From Actinomycetes bacterium (GTDB taxonomy: Bacteria; Actinomycetota; Acidimicrobiia; Acidimicrobiales; RAAP-2), in NCBI GenBank assembly GCA_021826255.1, contig JAKBAZ010000012.1:1-17269 (forward strand): DNA of 17,269 bases, read 5' to 3'. The translations under genes and the position numbers were made by a program. The notes beneath the pieces were generated by a model. The model saw only the letters and a list, made by a program, of their open reading frames with translations. It did not search any database and had not been told where the DNA came from. Shown here in pieces: positions 8,627 through 15,817 of this stretch (position 1 is its first letter; each line of letters opens with the position of its first letter).

Positions 8627-9885
8627 GTTCATTAACCCCCGAAACGTCCGTGCGCCGCGCGTGGTGGCGTCGACTCTTCGCCCAGTCCCCAACGGTTCTC
8701 GCCGGGCTGGCGATCCTGCTCGGTTTCGTCGTGGGGGCGTTCGTCATCATCTTCACCTCGCCCGTCGTCTTAAGGTCCTGGCGCCACATCTTCTCCAGTG
8801 GTGGCGCCATCTTTAGCGCGCTCAAGATCACTGCCGACAACGTGGGGGCGGCCTACCGAGCGATGTTCACCGGTTCGGTGATCAGTCCGAACCTCTTGTG
8901 GCACTCGCTCTCGACCGGACACGGGTGGAGCACTACTCTCACCCCCCTCTCGGAGACCTTGACCTACGCCACCCCGCTACTCATCGCTTCCATCGGGGTG
9001 GGTATCGCGTTCCAGACCGGAATCTTCAACATCGGGGCCAACGGACAGGCCATCATGGGTGGAATCGGCGGGGCGGCCGTTGGATCCATGATCCATGTCC
9101 CCATGGGGCTTCACCTACCCCTCACCTTGCTCGCCGGAGTGCTCGGAGGGGTCGTTGTGGGTTTGGTCCCCGGACTGCTGAAGGCCTACACCGGGGCTCA
9201 CGAGGTCATCGTCACCTTGATGTTCAACTACGTCGTCGCGGCCTTCTTGATTTTCGCCGTCCTCTCGACCCCGTTGCAGCAACCGGGTCAAAGCAACGAC
9301 ATTTCACGAACGATCGACGGGAGCGCTCAACTTCCTCCGCTCTTCGGAGTCGCGTCGGGCCTGCGAGTGAGCTACGGAATCTTCGTCGCCGCGGCCGTCG
9401 TGATCTTCGCCTGGTGGTTCCTCGAGCGATCGAGTCTCGGATTCGAATTCCGCGTTACTGGACAAAACCCCCAAGCGGCGCGGGCGTCGGGTATCAACGC
9501 CCGCTTCATCATCATCGCGGTCTTTTGCGTGTCGGGTGGCCTCGCTGGTCTCGCCGGAACGGTGCAAATGCAGAGCACCACTCACTACGTCGATGGTGGG
9601 TTCCTCATTGGTAACGCGGGCATCGGATTCACCGCTATCACTGTCGCCCTGCTCGGTCGCAACAAGCCCGTCGGCATCATGTGGGGATCGATACTCTTCG
9701 CCGCCCTGGGGGTCGGGGGACGCGCCATGCAAGCCGCGACCGGTATCCCTCTCGACCTCGCAACGATTATTCAGAGTTTCGTGGTACTCCTCGTGGCGAC
9801 CCCGGTCATGATTACCGAGATCTTCCGACTTCGTCACGTGTCCACGCAGCGAATTCAACTGGCGACCCAGGGGTGGGGTTCATGA
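8623..9885 (+). CDS. nupP: Nucleoside ABC transporter permease (NupP/YufP type)
   Basis: Integral membrane permease (420 aa) of the branched-chain-amino-acid/ribose-like permease superfamily, one half of the nucleoside channel. The N-terminal tail contains RRAWWRRLF before the first long hydrophobic helix (about 22-46). After a soluble stretch of about 60 residues, ATPLLIASIGVGIAFQTGIFNIGANGQAIMGG (117-147) carries the FNIGxxGQ motif typical of these permeases. Further helices continue to the C-terminus, with LLGRNKPVGIMWGS near the end. The GTG start at 8623 overlaps the nupO stop (GTGA), with GGGAGGG just upstream giving a short-spaced ribosome binding site. It ends in an ATGA overlap with nupQ, so the three transporter genes should be coupled. 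The substrate is inferred from the neighbouring salvage enzymes. Confidence 0.92.
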   Translation: MSSLTPETSVRRAWWRRLFAQSPTVLAGLAILLGFVVGAFVIIFTSPVVLRSWRHIFSSGGAIFSALKITADNVGAAYRAMFTGSVISPNLLWHSLSTGHGWSTTLTPLSETLTYATPLLIASIGVGIAFQTGIFNIGANGQAIMGGIGGAAVGSMIHVPMGLHLPLTLLAGVLGGVVVGLVPGLLKAYTGAHEVIVTLMFNYVVAAFLIFAVLSTPLQQPGQSNDISRTIDGSAQLPPLFGVASGLRVSYGIFVAAAVVIFAWWFLERSSLGFEFRVTGQNPQAARASGINARFIIIAVFCVSGGLAGLAGTVQMQSTTHYVDGGFLIGNAGIGFTAITVALLGRNKPVGIMWGSILFAALGVGGRAMQAATGIPLDLATIIQSFVVLLVATPVMITEIFRLRHVSTQRIQLATQGWGS

Positions 9886-11171
9886 GCGTCTCCACCCTCG
9901 TGAGTACCGCGCGACCCGCTCGAGATCGTCGCACGACGACCATCGGCCTGATCATGGTAGCTATCGGGCTCTTCATTACCATCGCCTTTGGCCTCATGGT
10001 TCCGGGCTGGGCCCACTCCCAACTCACCTTCGACCCCATCAACTCCGCCGTCCACGCGCCGTGGCACCTCGGGGCCCTCACCGTCGTCACTCGCTGGAGC
10101 GACGTTGTCCTCGGGCTCCTCGCGATCGCCCTCGGGGTGGAGGTTGTGCTTCGCCACCCTCGTCGAGCCCTCAGCCGCTTCGGCGTTACCTCCGTCTTGT
10201 TTCTCCTCGCCCTCCTCTTGTGGTCCAGCCGAACGAGCGGACCGGCGTCGGTCAACTTCGTCGACCTGACGGCCGTGCTCGTGGGCTCCTCGTCGCTGGC
10301 CATGGTGCTCATCTACGGATCTCTCTCGGGCGTCATGTGCGAACGGGCCGGGGTGGTGAACATCGCCATTGAGGGTCAGTTCATCGTCGGTGCTTTTCTC
10401 GGCTCCATGATCGAGTCCACGACGGGCAATTTCTGGTTCGCCACCCTCGCCGGAGCGCTCGCCGGAGCCCTGCTGGGCTGGGTGCTCGCCTTCTTGGCCC
10501 TTCGCTACATGAGCGACCAGATCATCGTCGGTGTCGTCATCGTGACTCTGATGTCCTCACTCTCGAGTTATTTGAACCTGCAGGTCTTAACGCCCTACCC
10601 CCAGTACAACCTCGGGAATCTCGCACCCAACGTGGCGATTCCCCTGCTCTACAAGATTCCCGTCCTCGGCCCGGTGTTATTCAACCAAACCGGTTTCTTC
10701 TACCTCGCCGTCGCTCTCATCGCTCTGGTGAGCTTCGGACTCTTCCGGACTCGATGGGGTCTACGAGTGCGAGCTGTGGGTGAACACCCCAAGGCCGCCG
10801 AGTCGGTAGGGATCAACGTGGTGGCGACTCGCTACCGCAACGTCGTGCTCGGTGGAGCGATCGCCGGTATCGGGGGCGTGGCCTTCATGGCCACCCAGGG
10901 CCAGTTCCAACCGGGCTACACCTCGGGTTTCGGTTATATCGCACTCGCCGCGCTGATTTTCGGACGCTGGACCCCCTCGGGGGCGGTCGTGGCCTCGGTG
11001 CTCTTTGGAATCTCGAGTTACCTGGCCAACAACCTCCAGAGTTACTCCATTCCTGTCTCCACCGAAGTACTGAACATGTTCCCCTACCTCATCACCATCG
11101 CCGTCGTCGCCGGACTCATCGGTCGAGTTCGACCTCCCGCCGCCGACGGCATCCCCTACCAGCGCTCCTAG
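9882..11171 (+). CDS. nupQ: Nucleoside ABC transporter permease (NupQ/YufQ type)
   Basis: Second integral membrane permease (429 aa), expected to pair with NupP. Two or three extra N-terminal hydrophobic segments (about 20-42, 70-90, 100-115) precede the conserved core, which begins with SSSLAMVLIYGSLSGVMCERAGVVNIAIEGQFIVGAF; the VVNIAIEGQ element at 158-166 is the equivalent of the FNIG motif in NupP. Later motifs such as RTRWGLRVRAVGEHPKAAESVGI and the ALIFGRWTPSGAVVASVLFG region fit the family. The start is the ATG in the ATGA overlap with nupP, after GGGGTGGGG; an in-frame start at 9681 would add 67 residues encoded inside nupP in another frame and is rejected. The TAG stop (11169-11171) is one base from the stop of the converging psuK gene. 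The core B. subtilis NupQ is shorter, so the added N-terminus is a lineage feature worth noting. Confidence 0.92.
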   Translation: MSVSTLVSTARPARDRRTTTIGLIMVAIGLFITIAFGLMVPGWAHSQLTFDPINSAVHAPWHLGALTVVTRWSDVVLGLLAIALGVEVVLRHPRRALSRFGVTSVLFLLALLLWSSRTSGPASVNFVDLTAVLVGSSSLAMVLIYGSLSGVMCERAGVVNIAIEGQFIVGAFLGSMIESTTGNFWFATLAGALAGALLGWVLAFLALRYMSDQIIVGVVIVTLMSSLSSYLNLQVLTPYPQYNLGNLAPNVAIPLLYKIPVLGPVLFNQTGFFYLAVALIALVSFGLFRTRWGLRVRAVGEHPKAAESVGINVVATRYRNVVLGGAIAGIGGVAFMATQGQFQPGYTSGFGYIALAALIFGRWTPSGAVVASVLFGISSYLANNLQSYSIPVSTEVLNMFPYLITIAVVAGLIGRVRPPAADGIPYQRS

Positions 11172-11172
11172 G

Positions 11173-12048
11173 TCACCCGGCGCCGAGGTGGGTGACGACC
11201 CGCGCCGCTTCAGCCATTGCTCGTTCGAGGGAGATCTCGAGGCCCGCACCGGCAAGAATCGCGCCGAGAAACGCCCCGGTCGCCGAGTCCCCCGCCCCGG
11301 TCGTGTCGACAATTCGACTCGCGCTCGCCGGGACTGTCACGAGCCGCTCCCCCTGAACGGCCAGCGCCCCGTTCGCGCCACGGGTCACCACCACCGTCTC
11401 CACGCGGCGAGCGAGTGCGCCGAGAGCGGTCTCCAAACCATCGTGACCACTCAGGGTGAGGGCTTCTTCCTCGTTGGCGAAGAGGAAGTTCACGTGAACC
11501 AGTGCGTCGTCGAACACGGACGCTCCCGCCTGACGCAACGGTTCGACAGAGCAGACGTCGAGCGACGTCGAGACGTCCTTCGAACGAGCGAGCGCCAAGA
11601 GGGGGGCCACCCCGGCTCGGGTGTGGGGATCCAAGAGCAGGTAGCCAGAGACGTGAAGGTGGCTCACGCCCACGAGTTCGTCGTTCACGGCCGTCCAGTC
11701 GAGTTGTGAGTTCACCCCACGATCTGTCAACATCGCGCGCTCGCCGTCGGGCGACACTAACGAGACCACCACTCCCGTGCGACCGGGTCGAGTCAGCAAC
11801 CGCGGGCGAACACCGGCCGCGAGAAACGCCGCGCTCACCATCTCGGACGCCCCGTCGTCACCGACGCAGCCGACGAACGTCACCTCGAGGTCAGGGGACT
11901 GACCGGCGAGCGCGACCGCCACGTTTCCCGCCGATCCACCCCGGGCCAATCGGACGGTGGAGGGAGTGTCGCTCGTGGGAGCGATGGGGGCCTGAGGTTG
12001 GACGACGACGTCCACCATCACGTCTCCGACCACCGCGACGCGGGTCAC
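11173..12048 (-). CDS. psuK: PfkB-family carbohydrate kinase, probable pseudouridine kinase
   Basis: A 291-aa PfkB/ribokinase-fold kinase. It shows the N-terminal VVGDVMVDVVVQ strand, the substrate-binding ARGGSAGNVAVAL motif (36-47), NEEEALTLSG (192-201), and the C-terminal signature DTTGAGDSATGAFLGA (248-263) with catalytic base D254. Its GTG start overlaps the psuG stop as GTGA, so it is the second gene of a psuG-psuK operon. PsuK phosphorylates pseudouridine at O5' to give the substrate of PsuG, which makes this assignment the best reading. From sequence alone it could be another PfkB enzyme such as ribokinase or a nucleoside kinase; a kinase for ribose released by nucleoside breakdown would also suit this neighbourhood. 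It converges on nupQ with a 1-bp gap. No membrane segment or signal peptide. Confidence 0.78.
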   Translation of the reverse strand: MTRVAVVGDVMVDVVVQPQAPIAPTSDTPSTVRLARGGSAGNVAVALAGQSPDLEVTFVGCVGDDGASEMVSAAFLAAGVRPRLLTRPGRTGVVVSLVSPDGERAMLTDRGVNSQLDWTAVNDELVGVSHLHVSGYLLLDPHTRAGVAPLLALARSKDVSTSLDVCSVEPLRQAGASVFDDALVHVNFLFANEEEALTLSGHDGLETALGALARRVETVVVTRGANGALAVQGERLVTVPASASRIVDTTGAGDSATGAFLGAILAGAGLEISLERAMAEAARVVTHLGAG

Positions 12049-12965
12049 AACGACGCGGCCACCGCTCCGGCGAGGGACGCGTTAGCGATGACGAGATCTC
12101 GATTGACCGACACGCTTCGACCCGCCGTGAGCTCGGCGAACGTGGCGAGGACCGCGGGCGTGACCGCCTTTCCGGTCACGCCGGATCTCTCCGCCGCGGC
12201 CAGCGCCGCCCCGAGCGCGGCGTCGTGGAGATCACCGTCAAGCTGACGTTCGGCGCTCACGGGTTGAGCGAGGAGGACCCCGGTGGGCGACCAGGCCCGG
12301 TGGAGCAGAAACGCGCGCGCCGCGTCGGTGGGACTCGCCACGCGCCAGTCGAGAGCGAACGGTGACTCCGTTCGATAGAACGCGGGGAACGTGTCACAGC
12401 GATAGCCCCACACGGGGACTCCGAGGGAGTCCAGCCGTTCGAGGGTCGCGCCAATATCGAGAATGGACTTCACCCCCGAGGCCACCACGAGCACGGGGGT
12501 GCGAGAGAGCGTGGTGAGATCGGCCGACTCGTCGAACGTCTCACTAGCCCCCCGGTGTACTCCGCCGAGTCCGCCCGTCGCCATGACCGATATACCCACC
12601 CGGTGGGCGACGGCGATAGTGCCGGCGACGGTCGTGGCCCCCGAGAGTCCTCGAGCGAGGGCGACGCCGAGGTCACGGGCGGAGAGTTTCACGCTCTCGC
12701 TCGCCGGGTCGGCCAGTCGAGTGAGTTCCTCGACCGTCATCCCCACTCTCACCTCCCCGTCGAGAACGCCAATCGTGGCGGGAACCGCACCGGCCTCGCG
12801 CACGGCGGCCTCGCAGGCCGCGGCGACGTCAAGGTTCACCGGGGACGGCAACCCGTGCACGACAATGGTCGTCTCGAGCGCGACGAGGGGGCGCCCCTCT
12901 CGTCGAGCGTCGGCCACCTCCTCGCCAAAGTGAAGGTGGGTCGAGGGCGGATCGAGCAGTGTCAT
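12045..12965 (-). CDS. psuG: Pseudouridine-5'-phosphate glycosidase
   Basis: PsuG reversibly cleaves the C-glycosidic bond of pseudouridine 5'-phosphate, giving uracil and ribose 5-phosphate, and so recycles a modified nucleoside set free by RNA turnover. The 306 aa align almost without gaps to my recollection of the E. coli enzyme. They keep the Schiff-base lysine K166 in VVASGVKSILD, E31 in VALETTIVVHG, K93 in VKLSARDLG and D149 in FDESADL, with the ATGGLGGVHRGA loop at 129-140 and GKAVTPAVLATFAELT near the end. The ATG at 12965 is 25 bp from the divergent cdd start. A minus-strand TACACT (12975-12980) predicts a 3-nt leader. psuK follows with a GTGA overlap. PsuG paired with a PfkB kinase is the usual bacterial arrangement for pseudouridine breakdown. 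Confidence 0.97.
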   Translation of the reverse strand: MTLLDPPSTHLHFGEEVADARREGRPLVALETTIVVHGLPSPVNLDVAAACEAAVREAGAVPATIGVLDGEVRVGMTVEELTRLADPASESVKLSARDLGVALARGLSGATTVAGTIAVAHRVGISVMATGGLGGVHRGASETFDESADLTTLSRTPVLVVASGVKSILDIGATLERLDSLGVPVWGYRCDTFPAFYRTESPFALDWRVASPTDAARAFLLHRAWSPTGVLLAQPVSAERQLDGDLHDAALGAALAAAERSGVTGKAVTPAVLATFAELTAGRSVSVNRDLVIANASLAGAVAASL

Positions 12966-12974
12966 CAGGGCCGA

Positions 12975-12980
12975 AGTGTA
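12975..12980 (-). promoter_or_regulatory. Probable -10 box of the psuG-psuK operon
   Basis: TACACT on the minus strand predicts a start at 12968, 3 nt before the psuG ATG. It shares bases 12979-12980 with the -10 box of cdd on the opposite strand. Confidence 0.6.
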
Positions 12981-12984
12981 ACGT
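12979..12984 (+). promoter_or_regulatory. Probable -10 box of cdd (leaderless)
   Basis: TAACGT occupies -12 to -7 relative to the ATG at 12991, so transcription should begin on the A of the start codon. It overlaps the divergent psuG -10 box by two bases. Confidence 0.6.
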
Positions 12985-12990
12985 GGGTCG

Positions 12991-13407
12991 ATGACCTCAA
13001 CGAAGAGGATCGACTGGGACGCGTTGCGTCACGAAGCCCGTGAGGCCAGTGCTCGGTCCTACAGCCCCTACTCCCACGTTCGCGTCGGCGCCGCTGGCGT
13101 CACGGCTGACGGTCTCGTCGTCGTCGGCTCCAACGTGGAGAACGCCTCGTACGGCCTCACCCTGTGCGCGGAGTGTTCACTCGTGTCGGACCTCGCCCGG
13201 CGAGGTGGCGGGCGCCTGGTGGCGCTCGTCGTCGTCGCCGGGGATGGTGAGTACATCGCCCCGTGCGGGCGGTGTCGGCAAGTCCTCTACGAGTTTGGCG
13301 GCGAGGAGTTGGTGATCGACCGCGGGGACCACGATCCGGTTCGTCTGGGCGACTTACTCCCGGGGGCCTTTGGCCCCGACGACGTCCCTCGACGGAGAAG
13401 CTCGTGA
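12991..13407 (+). CDS. cdd: Cytidine deaminase
   Basis: Zinc-dependent deaminase (138 aa) converting cytidine and deoxycytidine to uridine and deoxyuridine. It is the short homotetrameric type: substrate-binding SNVENASYG (47-55), zinc ligand C59 with catalytic Glu E61 in TLCAECSL, and the other two zinc cysteines C92 and C95 in APCGRCRQVLYEFG. The SYSPYSHVRVGAA segment near 23-35 and LLPGAFGPDD at the end are typical. The short RRRSS tail is written over the start region of deoA. The ATG at 12991 follows a -10 box at leaderless spacing; no Shine-Dalgarno is visible. Its stop overlaps the deoA start as GTGA. Its product uridine/deoxyuridine is a plausible substrate of the next enzyme. Confidence 0.97.
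   Translation: MTSTKRIDWDALRHEAREASARSYSPYSHVRVGAAGVTADGLVVVGSNVENASYGLTLCAECSLVSDLARRGGGRLVALVVVAGDGEYIAPCGRCRQVLYEFGGEELVIDRGDHDPVRLGDLLPGAFGPDDVPRRRSS
13394..13397 (+). promoter_or_regulatory. Shine-Dalgarno of deoA
   Basis: GGAG within the last codons of cdd, 6 nt before the GTG at 13404, supports that GTG over the longer in-frame start at 13263. Confidence 0.7.
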
Positions 13408-14684
13408 TCTCCGCGCCCGAGGTCATCGCGCGAAAGCGCGACGGCGAGGAGCTCGCTCCCGACGAGGTGCGCGACGTCCTCCAGGGCTACCAGGAAGGAC
13501 GCGTCGCCGAAGAGCAGATGTCCGCCCTTTTGATGGCGGTCTTCTTTCGGGGTTTGAGTGATCTCGAACTTCGAACCTGGACCGACACCATGATCGCTTC
13601 GGGCGAGCGACTGGCCCTGTCGGGTCTGTCTCGCCCCACCGTCGATAAGCACTCGACTGGGGGAGTGGGAGACAAGATCTCCTTGATTCTCGCCCCCCTC
13701 GTCGCCGCCTGTGGGGCGGCGGTGCCTCAACTCTCGGGTCGCGGGCTCGGACACACGGGGGGAACCCTCGACAAGTTGGAGTCCATCCCGGGATGGCGCG
13801 CCCATCTCAGTAACTCCGAGATTCGCGACCAGTTGGAGTCGGTGGGCGCCGTCATCTGCGCCGCGGGGAGCGGGCTCGCCCCCATTGACCGTCGGCTCTA
13901 CGCCCTGCGCGACGTGACGTCAACGGTCGAATCCATTCCCCTGATCTCCTCGTCCATCATGTCGAAGAAGATCGCTGAAGGCACCGAGGCCCTGGTGCTC
14001 GACGTGAAGGTGGGACGGGGCGCCTTCATGAAAGATCACGCCCGAGCCCTCACCCTCGCGCGCACGATGGTGCGCCTCGGTGACGATCACGGGGTGCGCA
14101 CTCGCGCTCAACTCACCGACATGGACGAGCCGCTCGGTCGCGCCATCGGCAACGCGATTGAGGTCGAAGAGTCCCTCGCCGTCCTCGACGGAGGGGGACC
14201 GAGTGACGTTCGTGAACTCACCTTGATCCTCGCTCGACACATGCTGGAACTCGTCGAACTCGACGTGGACCCCGCCCAGTATCTCGACGACGGTTCGGCT
14301 CGCCGGGTCTACGACGACATGATTCGAGCTCAAGGGGGGGACCCCGACGCGGAGTTGGCTCGAGGATCTCACCACCAGACGGTGACGTCGGCCCACGCGG
14401 GTTATATCTCGACTGTCGACGCGCTGAGCGTCGGGGTCGCCGCCTGGCGCCTCGGGGCCGGCCGAGCGCGTAAGGAAGATCCCGTCAGTGCCGGAGCGGG
14501 AGTCGAGGTTCTCGTCCGTCGGGGTCAGGCGGTCGAAGTGGGCCAGCCTCTCTTCGAGGTCTACGCCGACGACGCCGAGCACCTCGCGCTCGGCGTCGAG
14601 ACCCTCCGACACGCCGTGAACCTCACCGACGACGTGGTCGTCGAGCGCCCGCTCATCCTCGACGTCGTCGGGGCGACGGAGTGA
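13404..14684 (+). CDS. deoA: Thymidine phosphorylase / pyrimidine-nucleoside phosphorylase
   Basis: Phosphorolytic enzyme (426 aa) splitting thymidine, and perhaps uridine and deoxyuridine, into base and (deoxy)ribose 1-phosphate. Starting from the GTG in the GTGA overlap with cdd, it reads MISAPEVIARKRDGEELAPD, the usual N-terminus. It carries VDKHSTGGVGDKIS (80-93) for phosphate binding, the family signature SGRGLGHTGGTLDKLE (111-126), and the base-binding R169, S184 and K188 in YALRDVT and SSSIMSKK, which correspond to R171, S186 and K190 of E. coli DeoA. The C-terminal domain is complete to VVVERPLILDVVG. A start at 13263 would add 47 Arg/Pro-rich residues encoded over cdd and is rejected. 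Whether it is thymidine-specific (DeoA) or a broad pyrimidine phosphorylase (Pdp) cannot be decided; with cytidine deaminase in the same operon, uridine use is plausible. Confidence 0.93.
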   Translation: MISAPEVIARKRDGEELAPDEVRDVLQGYQEGRVAEEQMSALLMAVFFRGLSDLELRTWTDTMIASGERLALSGLSRPTVDKHSTGGVGDKISLILAPLVAACGAAVPQLSGRGLGHTGGTLDKLESIPGWRAHLSNSEIRDQLESVGAVICAAGSGLAPIDRRLYALRDVTSTVESIPLISSSIMSKKIAEGTEALVLDVKVGRGAFMKDHARALTLARTMVRLGDDHGVRTRAQLTDMDEPLGRAIGNAIEVEESLAVLDGGGPSDVRELTLILARHMLELVELDVDPAQYLDDGSARRVYDDMIRAQGGDPDAELARGSHHQTVTSAHAGYISTVDALSVGVAAWRLGAGRARKEDPVSAGAGVEVLVRRGQAVEVGQPLFEVYADDAEHLALGVETLRHAVNLTDDVVVERPLILDVVGATE

Positions 14685-14699
14685 CTCTTCTGGTCTGAC

Positions 14700-14705
14700 T
14701 AGCCT
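14700..14705 (+). promoter_or_regulatory. Probable -10 box of add (leaderless)
   Basis: TAGCCT occupies -12 to -7 relative to the ATG at 14712, in the 27-bp gap after deoA. Transcription should begin on the start codon; add may also be read from the cdd promoter. Confidence 0.55.
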
Positions 14706-14711
14706 CAGTAG

Positions 14712-15815
14712 ATGGCCACCACGCTCACCGCCGACCTCGCCCGACGGGCCCCGAAAGTTCTCTTGCACGACCACCTGGATGGCGGCGTACGTCCGGGCAC
14801 TATCGCCGACATCGCGGCCGAAATCGGTTACGACCGCCTACCTAGCCTCGACCCCTCCCATCTCGAGGAGTGGTTCGTGGTCAATACTCCCGGCGCCGAC
14901 CTCGTGAAGTATCTGGAGGGCTTCACCCACACGACGGCCGTCATGCAGACGCGTGAGCACCTTCAACGAGTCGCCGCGGAGTGCGCCATCGATCTCGCCC
15001 GAGACGGCGTGGTCTACGCCGAAGTCCGCTTTGCCCCCGAACAGCACCTTGAACGGGGACTCCGCGCGCACCAGGTCGTCGAAGCGGTTCTCGACGGATT
15101 CGCGCAGGGTCAAAAGACCGCCGCCCTCGAGGGCCACACCATCGTCGTGCGTACCCTCATCTCGGCGATGCGCCAAGCCCACCACAGCGAGGAGATGGCC
15201 CGCCTCGCCGTCGAGTTTCGCGACGAGGGCGTGTGTGGATTCGACATTGCCGGACCCGAGGATGGTTTCCCCCCGACCGATCACTTGAACGCCTTCCAGC
15301 TCATACGGCGCGAGAACTTTCACCTCACCATTCACGCCGGTGAGGCCTTCGGCCTACCTTCCATCTGGGAGGCCCTCCAATTTTGTGGCGCAGAACGCCT
15401 CGGCCACGGCGTTCGCATCATCGACGACGTCGACCTCACGAGCGAGCGTCCCCGGCTGGGCCGACTCTCCAACTACGTCCGAGATCGTCGCATCCCCCTC
15501 GAGGTGTGCCCGACGTCCAACGTTCACACCGGTGCGTCGCCCTCGTTTGGCGAACACCCCATCGAGGTGTTGCGACGGTTGCGCTTTAGAGTCACCGTCA
15601 ATACTGACAACCGTCTGATGAGTGGCATCGCCCTCTCCGACGAGTTCGTCGCCGGGGCCCGCCACTTCGGCTGGACTCTCGAAGACATGGAGTGGTTCAC
15701 GTTGAACGCCGCGAAGAGCACCTTTTTCCCCTTCGACCAACGACTCGCCATGATCAACCAGATCATCAAGCCCCGCTTCGCCGCGCTGCGCGCCGAGGTG
15801 GAACAGGCGCTCTAG
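14712..15815 (+). CDS. add: Adenosine deaminase
   Basis: Zinc amidohydrolase (367 aa) deaminating adenosine and deoxyadenosine to inosine and deoxyinosine in the cytoplasm. Metal and catalytic residues are visible: H19 and H21 in LLHDHLDGG, H208 and the proton-shuttle E211 in TIHAGEAFG, H232 in ERLGHGVRI, and D299 in VTVNTDNRLMSG. EVCPTSNVHTG (264-274) and RFAPEQH (106-112) are also typical. The residue after the metal-binding Asp is Asn (N300), where E. coli and mammalian enzymes have a second Asp; as I recall, actinobacterial relatives share NTDNRLMSG. The related adenine deaminases are shorter and differ in these motifs, so adenosine is the likely substrate. It follows deoA by 27 bp and has its own leaderless-type promoter. 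No purine nucleoside phosphorylase is in the window to use the inosine. Confidence 0.95.
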   Translation: MATTLTADLARRAPKVLLHDHLDGGVRPGTIADIAAEIGYDRLPSLDPSHLEEWFVVNTPGADLVKYLEGFTHTTAVMQTREHLQRVAAECAIDLARDGVVYAEVRFAPEQHLERGLRAHQVVEAVLDGFAQGQKTAALEGHTIVVRTLISAMRQAHHSEEMARLAVEFRDEGVCGFDIAGPEDGFPPTDHLNAFQLIRRENFHLTIHAGEAFGLPSIWEALQFCGAERLGHGVRIIDDVDLTSERPRLGRLSNYVRDRRIPLEVCPTSNVHTGASPSFGEHPIEVLRRLRFRVTVNTDNRLMSGIALSDEFVAGARHFGWTLEDMEWFTLNAAKSTFFPFDQRLAMINQIIKPRFAALRAEVEQAL

Positions 15816-15817
15816 AC

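Noticed and set aside
9681..9881. Longer start for the second permease
   Set aside because: The extra residues are polar Arg-rich sequence read out of frame through nupP; the ATGA overlap start is better.
13263..13403. Longer start for deoA
   Set aside because: The added Arg/Pro-rich residues overlap cdd; GGAG plus GTG at 13404 gives the usual phosphorylase N-terminus.
14712..15815. Asn replacing the second Asp of the adenosine deaminase metal site as an inactivating change
   Set aside because: The NTDNRLMSG form recurs in actinobacterial adenosine deaminases as I recall them, and all metal ligands and the catalytic Glu are kept.
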